DNA of 64,000 nt from JANRKF01 sp033763575 (lineage in GTDB: Bacteria > Pseudomonadota > Alphaproteobacteria > Rickettsiales > SXRF01): the NCBI GenBank assembly GCA_033763575.1, contig JANRKF010000035.1:1-64000 (forward strand), read 5' to 3'. The translations under genes and the position numbers were made by a program. This document shows positions 7,550-16,720 of the stretch, piece after piece. Under the pieces are notes generated by a model. The model saw nothing but the letters and a program-made list of their open reading frames with translations. It had not been told where the DNA came from and did not search any database. Positions within the stretch are counted from its first letter, which is position 1. The number at the start of each line of letters is the position of its first letter.

Positions 7550-8917
7550 ATGCTGAATACAGGACCGGATGACATGTCATCCAAATCATCATTGCCGGAG
7601 TCGTTACAGCCCGTCTTCAGCATCGGCGGCGGCGATTTGAGTTTGCCCGCTCCTCACTATCCGGGTTGCGATTTTTATCCCTCTGATTTTGTCAATGGGT
7701 TGGAGACCACCATTCAAAGCGTCATCCGCGAACATACCGCCGGCGCGTTGCTTTTGGTTTCCATCAGCAACCTCGCGATGATTATCAATGCGTACGGCCA
7801 TGACGTGTCCGAGATCGTCGTGCATGACCTCACCAAAATTATCGCCGCCATGTTGTCCGATGGGGACATGGTGCAGCGCCTGCAGCGCGACCAGCTCGGT
7901 GTGATTGTGACCAATAACTATCCGGAAGATGTGGTGGCGCTTGCGGCGCGCATCCATAACGCGATCCTGAATTTCGGTCGCGATAATTTCTCCACCGCTT
8001 CGCTGCATATCATCGGCGCGATCGGCAGTGTGTGTTTCCCGATGGAGACGGCGAGCGCGCACGATGCGCTCGATAAAGCTTACGCCGCGGTAAACAGCAT
8101 GCAGTCCATTCCGCACCGCACGTTCGATACGATGCGCTCGGAAGCCGATCAATGCCGCCAGCAGATGGGCCTGGCCAATTATTTTTACAATGCCTACAAG
8201 GAAAAACGCCTGCGCCTGGCTTATCAGTCGGTGATCGACAGCAGAACCGGCAGCATCAGCCATTATGAGGCGCTGCTGCGCATCGTGAACCATGCCGGTC
8301 AGATCAGCTCGGCGGGAGCGCTCATTCCGGTGGCCGAGAAAATGGGCATGATCGACCTGGTCGATACGATGGTGATGGAAATGGTCATCGATGAGCTGAA
8401 GCGGGCGCCGAACCTGCATCTTGCGTTCAACGTCTCGAACATGACGACGGAAAACCCGGTATGGCTCGATCATATCATGCACCTGCTCAAGGATGCGCCG
8501 GAGGTGGGGCCGCGCCTCACCGTGGAAATTACAGAGACGGCGGCGCATCGCGATTTGCGCCGGGCGGCGTATTTTGTGGCGACGCTGCAATCGATGGGGT
8601 GCCAGGTGGCGCTCGACGATTTCGGTTCCGGCTATACCAGCTTCCGCCAGTTGAAGGCGCTGTCGGTGGATACGGTCAAGATCGACGGGGCGTTCATCAA
8701 GGATATCGCGCAGAGCGCCGACAACCAGTTCTTCGTCAAGACGCTGATGCAATTCGCGCAGGGCTTCGGGTTGCAGACGGTGGCGGAATTTGTTGAAACC
8801 GGCGAGATCGCCAAGATACTCATGGATATGGGCGTCGATTATCTGCAGGGCTATTATTTCGGCAAACCGGAAAATCATCGCAGCTGGCTCAACGAAGGTG
8901 AATATAAGAAAAACTGA
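7550..8917 (+). CDS. EAL-domain cyclic-di-GMP phosphodiesterase with degenerate GGDEF domain
   Basis: The 455-residue protein has an N-terminal GGDEF-like domain (residues about 50-190) in which the signature is lost (RLQRDQLGVIV in its place), so cyclase activity is unlikely. The C-terminal EAL domain (about 215-445) retains the catalytic set: YEALLR, FNVSNMT, VEITETA, DDFGSGYTS, VKIDG, AEFVET and the glutamine in LQGYYFGKP. It should therefore hydrolyse cyclic-di-GMP. No membrane segment is visible. A ribosome site (CAGGAG) precedes the ATG at 7550; a second ATG at 7574 is possible. It lies 45 bases upstream of the divL-like gene in the same direction, suggesting a shared role in cell-cycle or motility control. 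Confidence 0.9.
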   Translation: MLNTGPDDMSSKSSLPESLQPVFSIGGGDLSLPAPHYPGCDFYPSDFVNGLETTIQSVIREHTAGALLLVSISNLAMIINAYGHDVSEIVVHDLTKIIAAMLSDGDMVQRLQRDQLGVIVTNNYPEDVVALAARIHNAILNFGRDNFSTASLHIIGAIGSVCFPMETASAHDALDKAYAAVNSMQSIPHRTFDTMRSEADQCRQQMGLANYFYNAYKEKRLRLAYQSVIDSRTGSISHYEALLRIVNHAGQISSAGALIPVAEKMGMIDLVDTMVMEMVIDELKRAPNLHLAFNVSNMTTENPVWLDHIMHLLKDAPEVGPRLTVEITETAAHRDLRRAAYFVATLQSMGCQVALDDFGSGYTSFRQLKALSVDTVKIDGAFIKDIAQSADNQFFVKTLMQFAQGFGLQTVAEFVETGEIAKILMDMGVDYLQGYYFGKPENHRSWLNEGEYKKN

Positions 8918-8962
8918 TTCTTATTTTCTTGCATAAGCCGTCCGTGCGATTATCCTGCTTTC

Positions 8963-11011
8963 ATGAAGCGCTGGCTCGTTTTATTTTCATTGATTGCGTC
9001 TCCTGCCCATGCGCAGGACAGTAAAGCGCTCGCTGCCTATCCGGTGGTGGCAAGCTGCCTGCTCATCGTGGTGCTGGTGCTTTTCCTGTATGATATTTCG
9101 CGGCGGAAGCAGCGTGAGAAACTTGCGCAAAGCACGCAGGCGCTGGAAGAAAAAAACCGTCAGCTGCAACATTTGCAGGCGGCGCTCGACTTGCTCCCGG
9201 TGCCTTTCTGGCAGCGTGACGAGACGATGCAGATCGTGCGGCACAACCGTGCTTACGGCGAAGCGATCGAGGGGTCGTCGTTGGTCGGCGGGAAAATTCC
9301 TGAGCTTGACAAAAAGGTGCCGGCGCAGGCCCGGCAGGCGAAGGAGGCGGGCAAAGCCGCGACCGAGCGGCGCTATGTGATTATCGGCGGTGCGCGCAAG
9401 CTCTATGATGTCACGGAAATTCCCGCGCCCGACGGCAGCATGATCGGCTATGCGCTGGATGTTTCGGAGATCGATGCGCTCAAGGAGGATCTGGCCCGGC
9501 ATAATTCGGCGATGGATGATTTCTTAGAGAGCTCGGCGTCGGCGATGGCGATTTACGGCGCCGACATGCGGCTTAAATCCTTCAACTACGCTTTTGTTGC
9601 GCTGTGGAAACTCGATGAGATGTGGCTCGGCACCCACCCGACGTATGGCGAGATCCTTGAAAACCTGCGCGAGAAAAGAAAGCTTCCGGAGCAGGCGAAT
9701 TTCCAGCTTTTCAAGCAGCAGCAGGTGAAGCTGTTCCGCGACCTCATCAATCCGAAAGAGGAATTTTTCTACCTGCCCGACGGCAAGGCGCTGCGCGTGC
9801 TGGCCATTCCGCATGCCCTCGGCGGCATCATGTTCGCCTATGAGGATGTGACCGATCGCCTCGCGCTGGAACGCTCCTATAACACGCTGATCGCCGTGCA
9901 GCGCGAAACGCTGGATAATTTGCATGAAGGGGTGGCAGTGTTCGGCGAAGACGGGCGGCTCAAGCTTTCCAACCCCAACTATGTGCAGCTCTGGCATATT
10001 CCTGAAGAGATGGCGAAATCCGAGCCGCATGTGCGCGACATCGTCGATAAATGCAAACCGCTCTATGTCTATGAGGAGTGGGAATCGTTCAAGCAGGATC
10101 ATATCCGGCAGTTGCAGGCCCGCGAGTCGCACGCGCAGCGCCTCGAACTGGCCGACGGCACGGTGATCGACTGGCGCAAGGTGCCGCTGCCGGACGGGGC
10201 GAACCTGATTACCTATATGGATATCACCGATTCGATGCTGGTGGAAAGATCGTTACGGGAGCGAAATGAAGCGCTGCAGGAGGCCGACAAGCTGAAATCG
10301 CAGTTCCTGGCGAATGTCTCGTATGAACTGCGCTCGCCGCTCACCTCGATCGCCGGTTTTTCGGAGATGCTCAGCCAGGAATATTTCGGCACGCTTTCGG
10401 AAAAGCAGCGCGAATATGTCGAGGGCATCCACCAGTCGTCGCAGCGGCTGATGCAGCTTATCAACGATATCCTCGACCTTGCGAGCATTGAGGCCGGTTA
10501 CATGCGCCTCGAAGTGGCGCCGCTCGATGTTGCTGAGCTAGTTAAATCGGTGGTGTCGCTGATTCAGGAGCGTGTGCGTGAGCATAAGCTGAAGCTGAAA
10601 GTCGAGTGCCCGGCGAAAATCGGCCAGATGATCGGCGACGAGACGCGCATCAAGCAGATCCTGTTCAACCTGCTTTCCAACGCCATCAAATATTCGGAAT
10701 CCGGCGACAAGATTACGTTCGGCGCCAAGGCGTCGGATGAGGGCGAGGTGGTTATCTGGGTGCAGGACCAGGGCGCGGGGATTCCGCCGGAGGAGCAGGA
10801 TGCGATTTTCGGCACGTTTTACCGTGGGCGGGTGCAGGATGCGGCGAAAAACAAATCGGCCAAGCGTTCCGGCACCGGGCTTGGGCTTTCCATCGTCAAA
10901 AGCTTCATGGAGCTGCATGGCGGGCGCATCGAGTTGCATAGCGAACCGGGCAAGGGCACGCGCTTCGAGTGTATTTTCCTGCGTGACAACCCTAAATTGA
11001 TGGTCACCTGA
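8963..11011 (+). CDS. divL: DivL-like tyrosine-variant histidine kinase
   Basis: The 682-residue protein starts with a signal-like segment ending AHAQ and a membrane helix at residues about 28-48, followed by about three PAS-type domains (roughly 65-170, 185-300 and 310-415), a HisKA dimerisation helix and a HATPase domain. The H-box reads FLANVSYELRSPLTSI, with Tyr in place of the phospho-accepting His. This substitution is the hallmark of Caulobacter DivL, which controls CckA and CtrA activity. The ATP site is intact (NLLSNAIKYS, DQGAGIPPEE, GTGLGLSIVK). It is shorter than Caulobacter DivL. purU follows after one base. Identification as DivL rests on domain order plus the Tyr variant. Confidence 0.87.
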   Translation: MKRWLVLFSLIASPAHAQDSKALAAYPVVASCLLIVVLVLFLYDISRRKQREKLAQSTQALEEKNRQLQHLQAALDLLPVPFWQRDETMQIVRHNRAYGEAIEGSSLVGGKIPELDKKVPAQARQAKEAGKAATERRYVIIGGARKLYDVTEIPAPDGSMIGYALDVSEIDALKEDLARHNSAMDDFLESSASAMAIYGADMRLKSFNYAFVALWKLDEMWLGTHPTYGEILENLREKRKLPEQANFQLFKQQQVKLFRDLINPKEEFFYLPDGKALRVLAIPHALGGIMFAYEDVTDRLALERSYNTLIAVQRETLDNLHEGVAVFGEDGRLKLSNPNYVQLWHIPEEMAKSEPHVRDIVDKCKPLYVYEEWESFKQDHIRQLQARESHAQRLELADGTVIDWRKVPLPDGANLITYMDITDSMLVERSLRERNEALQEADKLKSQFLANVSYELRSPLTSIAGFSEMLSQEYFGTLSEKQREYVEGIHQSSQRLMQLINDILDLASIEAGYMRLEVAPLDVAELVKSVVSLIQERVREHKLKLKVECPAKIGQMIGDETRIKQILFNLLSNAIKYSESGDKITFGAKASDEGEVVIWVQDQGAGIPPEEQDAIFGTFYRGRVQDAAKNKSAKRSGTGLGLSIVKSFMELHGGRIELHSEPGKGTRFECIFLRDNPKLMVT

Positions 11012-11012
11012 T

Positions 11013-11870
11013 ATGTACCACGATCGTTATATCCTCACCTTATCCTGCGTCGATAGCCGCGGCATTGTCGCGGCGGTGACGACATTCCTCACCCAGCAAT
11101 ATGGTTTCATCATCGAGTCGGGGCAGTTCGGCGACGCATCGACTCAGCATTTTTTCATGCGCGTTGAATTTTCGCTGCAGGCCGGGGCGCCCTCGCTTAA
11201 AATGCTGCGCTCGTTGTTTGCCGAGCAGGTGGGCGCGCCGTTCGATATGCGCTGGGATATTTTCGATAAAAATAAAAAGGCCCGCGTGCTGGTGCTGGTG
11301 TCGAAGCAGGGCCATTGCCTGCATGACCTGCTCTACCGCACCGGGACGCATCAATTGCCCATCGAAATTCCGGCGATCATTTCCAACCATCCGGACATGG
11401 CCTCGCTCGCCGAGTGGCACAAGGTGCCCTACCACCAGTTTGCGGAAGGCGAAAGCAAGCCGGAGCAGGAAAAAAAGATTCTTGCGCTGGTCGAGCAGCA
11501 CCATATCGATGTGGTGGTGCTGGCGCGTTATATGCAGATTTTATCGCCGGAGCTGGCGGCGAAGCTTTCGGGCCGGGCGATCAATATCCACCATTCTTTC
11601 CTGCCGAGCTTCAAGGGAGCGCGGCCTTACCATCAGGCGTTCGACCGCGGCGTGAAACTGATTGGGGCCACCGCGCATTATGTGACCGACGAGCTGGATG
11701 AAGGGCCGATTATCGAGCAGGAAGTGGCACGGGTCGACCATGCCCACACGCCGGACGACTTAGCGGCCATCGGTCGCGACATCGAATGCCAGGTGCTGAC
11801 CCGCGCCCTCAAATACCATGTCGAGCACCGCGTGGTCCTGAACGGAAAAAAGACGGTGGTATTCCGCTAA
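11013..11870 (+). CDS. purU: Formyltetrahydrofolate deformylase
   Basis: PurU hydrolyses 10-formyltetrahydrofolate to formate and tetrahydrofolate, balancing one-carbon pools. The 285-residue protein has an N-terminal ACT domain (LTLSCVDSRGIVAAVTTFL) and a C-terminal formyltransferase-fold domain with VVLARYMQILSPEL, the catalytic INIHHSFLPSFKGA, and the HYVTDELDEGPIIEQ segment. The C-terminus LNGKKTVVF is typical. The start lies one base after the divL stop, so the genes are probably cotranscribed. It converges on lon, with about 110 bases between the stops that include a GCGCGC hairpin at 11944-11959 without a T tract. Confidence 0.95.
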   Translation: MYHDRYILTLSCVDSRGIVAAVTTFLTQQYGFIIESGQFGDASTQHFFMRVEFSLQAGAPSLKMLRSLFAEQVGAPFDMRWDIFDKNKKARVLVLVSKQGHCLHDLLYRTGTHQLPIEIPAIISNHPDMASLAEWHKVPYHQFAEGESKPEQEKKILALVEQHHIDVVVLARYMQILSPELAAKLSGRAINIHHSFLPSFKGARPYHQAFDRGVKLIGATAHYVTDELDEGPIIEQEVARVDHAHTPDDLAAIGRDIECQVLTRALKYHVEHRVVLNGKKTVVFR

Positions 11871-11978
11871 CCACCATTTCTGCCACAACTCCTGATGTTA
11901 TAGAGCGCAGCAGCGCGAACCAGCCTTGAGCTAGCTTCATGGGGCGCGCAGCAGCGCGCACCGGAAGCACTTCAACAA

Positions 11979-14378
11979 CTAATGCACCACGCCCGCTTCA
12001 CCATCGGTTTTGACCAGCGCGGCGACGGGCGCTTTGGGCTCGCTCCACTCGATGGATTCCGGCATGCGGGTGAGGGCGTGTTTCAGCACCTCGTCCACCG
12101 TGGAAACGGGGATGATGGTCAGGTCGCGTTTCACGTTCTCCGGAATGTCCTCGAGGTCTTTGACGTTTTCTTCCGGAATCAAAACGGTGGTGATGCCGCC
12201 GCGCAGTGCCGCCAGCAGTTTTTCCTTCAGGCCGCCGATGCCGAGCACGCGGCCACGCAGCGTCACCTCGCCGGTCATGGCGACATTCTTATGCACCGGA
12301 ATGCCGGTGAGCGCCGAGACGATGGCGGTGGTCATGGCGATACCGGCGCTGGGCCCGTCTTTCGGGGTGGCGCCTTCGGGCACGTGCACATGGATGTCGC
12401 GGGTCTGGAAGGTCGGCGGGATGATGCCGAAATCGAGCGAGCGCGAACGCACATAGGCGATCGCCGCCTGCACCGATTCCTGCATCACATCGCCCAGTTT
12501 CCCGGTGATCGAGGTTTTGCCTTTGCCGGGCATGGTGACGGCTTCGATGGTGAGCAAATCGCCGCCCACTTCCGTCCAGGCGAGGCCGGTGACCATGCCG
12601 ACGAGGTCGCTTTTTTCCGCCTCGCCGAACATGTATTTTTTGATGCCGGCGAATTTACCGAGGTTTCCGGCGTTGATTTCGATGCCGTCCTTGGGATTCA
12701 ACACGATGTCTTTCACCGTTTTGCGGGCAAGGTTGGCGATTTCGCGTTCCAGGCTGCGTACGCCCGCTTCACGGGTGTAGAAGCGGATGAGGTCGCGCAG
12801 CGCCTCGTCGGTGATGGTGATTTCGTCTTTTTTAAGCCCATGCAGTTTGACTTGTTTCGGGATCAAATGCTGTTTGGCGATATGGACTTTCTCATCCTCG
12901 GTATAGCCGGGAATGCGGATGATTTCCATACGGTCGAGCAGCGGGCGCGGGATGTTGGTGGTGTTGGCGGTGGCGATAAACATCACGTCCGACAGGTCGT
13001 AATCGACTTCGAGATAGTGGTCGTTGAAGTTTTTATTTTGTTCGGGGTCGAGCACCTCGAGCAGCGCCGAAGCCGGATCGCCGCGGTGATCGCTGCCCAT
13101 TTTGTCGATCTCGTCGAGCAGCATCAGCGGGTTCGACGACTTCGCTTTTTTCATCGACTGGATGAGTTTGCCCGGCATCGAGCCGATATAGGTGCGGCGG
13201 TGGCCGCGGATTTCAGCCTCATCGCGCACGCCGCCCAGCGAGATGCGTACGAAATTGCGGTTGGTGGCGCGGGCGACCGAGCGGGCGAGCGAGGTTTTAC
13301 CGACGCCTGGAGGGCCGACGATGCAGAGGATCTGGCTGCGCACCTGCTTGGTGCGTTGCTGCACTGCTAAATATTCGAGGATGCGCTCTTTGACTTTTTC
13401 CAGCCCGTAATGATCGACATCGAGGATCGCTTGCGCGCCGGGCAGGTTGCTTACGATGCGCGTCTGCTTTTTCCATGGAATCGTCATGACCCAGTCGAGA
13501 TAGTTGCGGATGACCGAGGCCTCCGCCGACATCATATTCATGGTGCGGAGTTTTTTCAGCTCATGCTCGCATTTTTCTTTCGCCTCTTTCGACATGCGGA
13601 TTTTTTTCATTTTGGCGAGGATTTCGCTCACCTCGTCCTTGCCGTCCTCGCCTTCGCCGAGTTCTTTCTGGATGGCTTTCATCTGCTCGTTCAGGTAATA
13701 TTCGCGCTGGGTTTTTTCCATCTGGCGCTTGACGCGGCTGCGGATGCGGCGCTCGGTGTTCAGCACCGAAATCTCATTTTCCATCAGCCCGAAAATATGC
13801 TCCAGCCGCTCGGGAACGGAGAGAATCTCAAGGATTTTCTGCTTTTCGGCGATGTCGACCGCCATGTGCGCCGCGATCGTATCGGCGAGCAGGCTGGGGT
13901 TGGTGATTTTATTGATGGTGCCGAGCGTTTCCGGCTGGATTTTTTTGTTGAGCTTCACATATTGCTCGAACTGGCCGACGACTGTGCGCGATACCGCGTC
14001 GATATCGTCGCCCTGCGGGTGCTGGTCTTCGACGATTTTCGCCGCCACCTGGAAGAAATCGCCATGGCTCAGGAAATCGGTGATGCGTGCCCGCGCAATG
14101 CCCTCGACCAGCACCTTCACCGTGCCGTCGGGAAGGCGCAGCAATTGCAGGATATTGCCGATGGTGCCCATGCGGTAAATATCGGTTTCCTTGGGATCAT
14201 CGACGCCACCGTTTTTCTGGGTGACGAGCAGCACCTTGCTTTCGTTTTTGACCACCTGTTCGAGTGCGCGCACAGATTTTTCGCGGCCAACGAACAGCGG
14301 CACTACCATGGAAGGGAACACGACAATATCGCGTAAGGGGAGGACGGGAAAACGGTCGGTCACGGGGGTCTGGGCCAT
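11979..14378 (-). CDS. lon: ATP-dependent Lon protease
   Basis: The 799-residue LonA protein degrades misfolded and regulatory proteins. The N-terminal substrate-binding domain (FPVLPLRDIVVFPSMVVPLF) is followed by the AAA+ module with Walker A GPPGVGKTSLARS near residue 355 and Walker B LMLLDEIDKMGSDHRGDP. The C-terminal protease domain has the Ser–Lys dyad: Ser in PKDGPSAGIAM near 680 and Lys in GGLKEKLLAALRGG near 720. Full family length. Its upstream region contains a candidate heat-shock promoter (14419-14450). In alphaproteobacteria Lon degrades CcrM and other cell-cycle proteins, a link to the nearby divL-like gene that is inference only. Confidence 0.97.
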   Translation of the reverse strand: MAQTPVTDRFPVLPLRDIVVFPSMVVPLFVGREKSVRALEQVVKNESKVLLVTQKNGGVDDPKETDIYRMGTIGNILQLLRLPDGTVKVLVEGIARARITDFLSHGDFFQVAAKIVEDQHPQGDDIDAVSRTVVGQFEQYVKLNKKIQPETLGTINKITNPSLLADTIAAHMAVDIAEKQKILEILSVPERLEHIFGLMENEISVLNTERRIRSRVKRQMEKTQREYYLNEQMKAIQKELGEGEDGKDEVSEILAKMKKIRMSKEAKEKCEHELKKLRTMNMMSAEASVIRNYLDWVMTIPWKKQTRIVSNLPGAQAILDVDHYGLEKVKERILEYLAVQQRTKQVRSQILCIVGPPGVGKTSLARSVARATNRNFVRISLGGVRDEAEIRGHRRTYIGSMPGKLIQSMKKAKSSNPLMLLDEIDKMGSDHRGDPASALLEVLDPEQNKNFNDHYLEVDYDLSDVMFIATANTTNIPRPLLDRMEIIRIPGYTEDEKVHIAKQHLIPKQVKLHGLKKDEITITDEALRDLIRFYTREAGVRSLEREIANLARKTVKDIVLNPKDGIEINAGNLGKFAGIKKYMFGEAEKSDLVGMVTGLAWTEVGGDLLTIEAVTMPGKGKTSITGKLGDVMQESVQAAIAYVRSRSLDFGIIPPTFQTRDIHVHVPEGATPKDGPSAGIAMTTAIVSALTGIPVHKNVAMTGEVTLRGRVLGIGGLKEKLLAALRGGITTVLIPEENVKDLEDIPENVKRDLTIIPVSTVDEVLKHALTRMPESIEWSEPKAPVAALVKTDGEAGVVH

Positions 14379-14418
14379 AGGTTTCTTCGGGGGTTCTGAG
14401 TGTGTTTTGTGTCGATCT

Positions 14419-14450
14419 CCAATATAGGGCAGATTCCCTGAAATTACCAG
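14419..14450 (-). promoter_or_regulatory. Candidate sigma-32 promoter for lon
   Basis: Read on the minus strand, CCTATATTGG (14428 to 14419) fits the alphaproteobacterial heat-shock -10 pattern CYTATNTNNG. Eighteen bases upstream is CTGG (14450 to 14447), an imperfect match to the -35 core CTTG. The position, about 40 bases before the lon ATG, is suitable. The weak -35 keeps confidence low. Confidence 0.35.
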
Positions 14451-14585
14451 TTACAAAACCGTGACATTTTGTAAGGCTTTGACTTGTAATGTAATATTTT
14501 TCATTTTTTTATCCCCTGCCGGGCACGCAGGCGGCCTGAAGAATAGGCTGGAGTCTTGGGCCGGGGCCGGGTATGACAACCATGT

Positions 14586-14670
14586 GCGGGTGTGGCGGAA
14601 TTGGTAGACGCACCAGATTTAGGTTCTGGCGGGGCGACCCGTGGGAGTTCGAGTCTCTTCACCCGCACCA
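14586..14670 (+). tRNA. tRNA-Leu (anticodon UAG)
   Basis: An 85-base class II tRNA with acceptor stem GCGGGTG/CACCCGC, D-loop GGAATTGGTAGACGCA, anticodon stem-loop CCAGATTTAGGTTCTGG (anticodon TAG), a long variable arm and T-arm GGAGTTCGAGTCTC. The 3' CCA is encoded. It reads CUN leucine codons. The gene next to it (14778) has a different base composition from the surrounding host genes, so this tRNA may have served as an insertion site. Confidence 0.96.
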
Positions 14671-14777
14671 TTTCTTTCTGAATGGATCATTTTCTGACAA
14701 TCTATAAGAATTGACAGTTCACTTAATGCTCTATCGGATATGATAATACTGGAGTTACTCTACGGGAGTAAGGTCAA

Positions 14778-15662
14778 ATGACATTTATTTTAGGCGTAAT
14801 GAGTAAGCATACAGTCTGGCTTCTTGCAGATAGGCGTCTCTCATGGGAAAATCGGCCGCCACGGGATGATGCACGCAAGGTTATGTCTATCAAGACTTCC
14901 GACGCTGTTGCAATTCTGGGCTATGCAGGACTTGGGGAAACCGCGCAAGGGACTGAGCCATCAGATTGGATGAGTCGTGTCCTGCGCGGACGGAATTGGA
15001 CATTAGAGCAGAGCCTGGGTGCGATAGCAGGATCAATGCAGAAAGAATTGCCTCGGCATTTACAAGGCCTGAATCCAGAAGGATTCTCCGCTCACCATGT
15101 AATAGCACTTGCGTTTGTCAAAAATATTCCAAGACTCTATTCTATTGATTTAGAACTATCACCGGACAGGAAAAAGCAGTTTTTTCGTTATACTCGACAT
15201 GAGTGCAATGCACCTCCAACCGCACCCAGACCACCACGAATCGTTTTAGCGGGTAGTGGAGGGTCCTATGCTACTCGTTTCAGAACTTTATGGAAACGGG
15301 AGATTCTTCGATTGGTCAATGCACATGATGAAGGGAAAATATCTGCGCGAGCAGTGGCTGATCACCTTGCGTTGCTAAACCACGAAGTGCATTCAATCGA
15401 TCCGTTCACCGGCCCCAACTGTATTGTAATGTGGAGTTACCGCAAGGATGGCTTTTATAAAGGCGGCGGCGGTCACGAGTTCTATATTGGAATGAAACGA
15501 GCACAATCGCCATTCATTCCAAGTATCGTTAATGGAATTGATATGCAAGCGTTAGGACAAGAGATGTTGGCACAGATGAGAGAATGTGGGCATGTAAGGC
15601 CAGATAAAATAAATGCTTTACTTGCTGGATTGCCACATTTCCCTGATGAGGGATTGAGATAG
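14778..15662 (+). CDS. Predicted Ntn-hydrolase, proteasome beta-subunit-like
   Basis: The 294-residue protein is not a named family I can assign with certainty. Its N-terminus, MTFILGVMSKHTVWLLADRR, matches the start of proteasome beta and HslV chains: a threonine directly after the initiator Met (potential N-terminal nucleophile), a beta strand, and the Asp in LLADRR. A basic residue in DARKVMSI would fill the Lys33 position, and GSGG near residue 160 the usual glycine/serine turn. It lacks the typical HslV length and is longer at the C-terminus. It follows tRNA-Leu, looks more AT-rich than its neighbours, and has no partner ATPase nearby, suggesting horizontal acquisition. Activity is inference. 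Confidence 0.55.
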   Translation: MTFILGVMSKHTVWLLADRRLSWENRPPRDDARKVMSIKTSDAVAILGYAGLGETAQGTEPSDWMSRVLRGRNWTLEQSLGAIAGSMQKELPRHLQGLNPEGFSAHHVIALAFVKNIPRLYSIDLELSPDRKKQFFRYTRHECNAPPTAPRPPRIVLAGSGGSYATRFRTLWKREILRLVNAHDEGKISARAVADHLALLNHEVHSIDPFTGPNCIVMWSYRKDGFYKGGGGHEFYIGMKRAQSPFIPSIVNGIDMQALGQEMLAQMRECGHVRPDKINALLAGLPHFPDEGLR

Positions 15663-15715
15663 TTCTTAGATTCTACCCCTATCTCTTTACCATTCCTCAA
15701 TTTTTTTCTCGTATC

Positions 15716-16720
15716 ATGGCCGCTGAATCGGAGGCGGCGGTAGTGATTACGGTTTATTTCAAGGAAAACGAGGTGGTGTCGGAGCGCGTGCTCGGGGTGG
15801 ACGACCCGATTCCGGAAAATGTGCTCTGGGTCGATCTTGAAAATCCGTCGCATGCCGAGGAGGAGAGCCTCAAGAAAAATCTCGGCGTGACGGTGCCGAC
15901 CTCGGAGGAAATCTGGAAGAACCATGTGCTGAACCGCATGTATACCGAGAACGGTTTTTCTTACATGACGGCGGCGGTCATCAACAAGGTAAACACGCCC
16001 TACCCGGAGACGCGGGCGGTGACGTTCATTCTTTCGCGGCGCTATCTGGTGACGATCCGGCAGGTGTCGCCGACCTCGTTTAAAAACTTCGCGCAACGTA
16101 TAAAAAATGCACCGAAGCAATTCGCCAGCGGGGCGGATGTGCTCGAAGGGCTGCTCGAAGAAATCATTACCCGGGTGGCGCATAATTCCGAGCTGGTGGT
16201 CGATCAGCTCGATGCGCTGTCGCACCATATTTTCGATGTGCAGACGGAAGAAAACAACCGCAAGAATCCTTCGGCGATGATGAAGGAGGTGCTCCGGAAA
16301 CTGGGCGCCTGCGCCGACCTTAACTCCAAAATCAACGAGAGCCTGCACAGCCTGTCGCGCATGCTGAGCTTTTTCCGCGAGTCGCAGAAGGAAAATCCGC
16401 AGATTGAAAGCTGCATCGATATCCTCATCAAGGACGCGAAATCGCTCTCGCAGCAAACGGCGTTCCTTTCCGACAAGGTCACCTTTCAGCTCGATGCGAC
16501 GCTCGGCATGATTAATGTCGAGCAGAACCTCATCATGAAAATCTTTTCGGTCGTAACGACATTTTTCCTTCCGCCAACGCTGATTGCGGGTGTGTACGGC
16601 ATGAATTTTGAACATATGCCGGAGCTGCGATGGACAGAAGGGTATCCGATCGCGCTGGGGCTTATGATATTAGTCGCGCTGGCGCCTTATGCCTATTTCC
16701 GCCGCAAGGGGTGGTTGTAA
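15716..16720 (+). CDS. corA: CorA family magnesium/divalent cation transporter
   Basis: The 334-residue protein has a large cytoplasmic N-terminal domain and two C-terminal membrane helices (about 275-297 and 307-327), the first ending in the selectivity signature YGMNF. The second helix is followed by the basic tail RRKGWL, as in CorA. CorA pentamers import Mg2+ and sometimes Co2+ or Ni2+. The ATG at 15716 lies close to the usual family start. The stop codon abuts the stop of the convergent aminotransferase gene with no base between, so no separate terminator fits in the junction. Confidence 0.93.
   Translation: MAAESEAAVVITVYFKENEVVSERVLGVDDPIPENVLWVDLENPSHAEEESLKKNLGVTVPTSEEIWKNHVLNRMYTENGFSYMTAAVINKVNTPYPETRAVTFILSRRYLVTIRQVSPTSFKNFAQRIKNAPKQFASGADVLEGLLEEIITRVAHNSELVVDQLDALSHHIFDVQTEENNRKNPSAMMKEVLRKLGACADLNSKINESLHSLSRMLSFFRESQKENPQIESCIDILIKDAKSLSQQTAFLSDKVTFQLDATLGMINVEQNLIMKIFSVVTTFFLPPTLIAGVYGMNFEHMPELRWTEGYPIALGLMILVALAPYAYFRRKGWL

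Noticed and set aside
11944..11959. GCGCGC hairpin between purU and lon as a terminator
   Set aside because: Only six pairs of self-complementary GC and no T tract; may be chance.
11982..13370. 462-codon frame antisense to lon
   Set aside because: Shadow frame of a GC-rich gene; no domain pattern, and Lon motifs are certain on the other strand.
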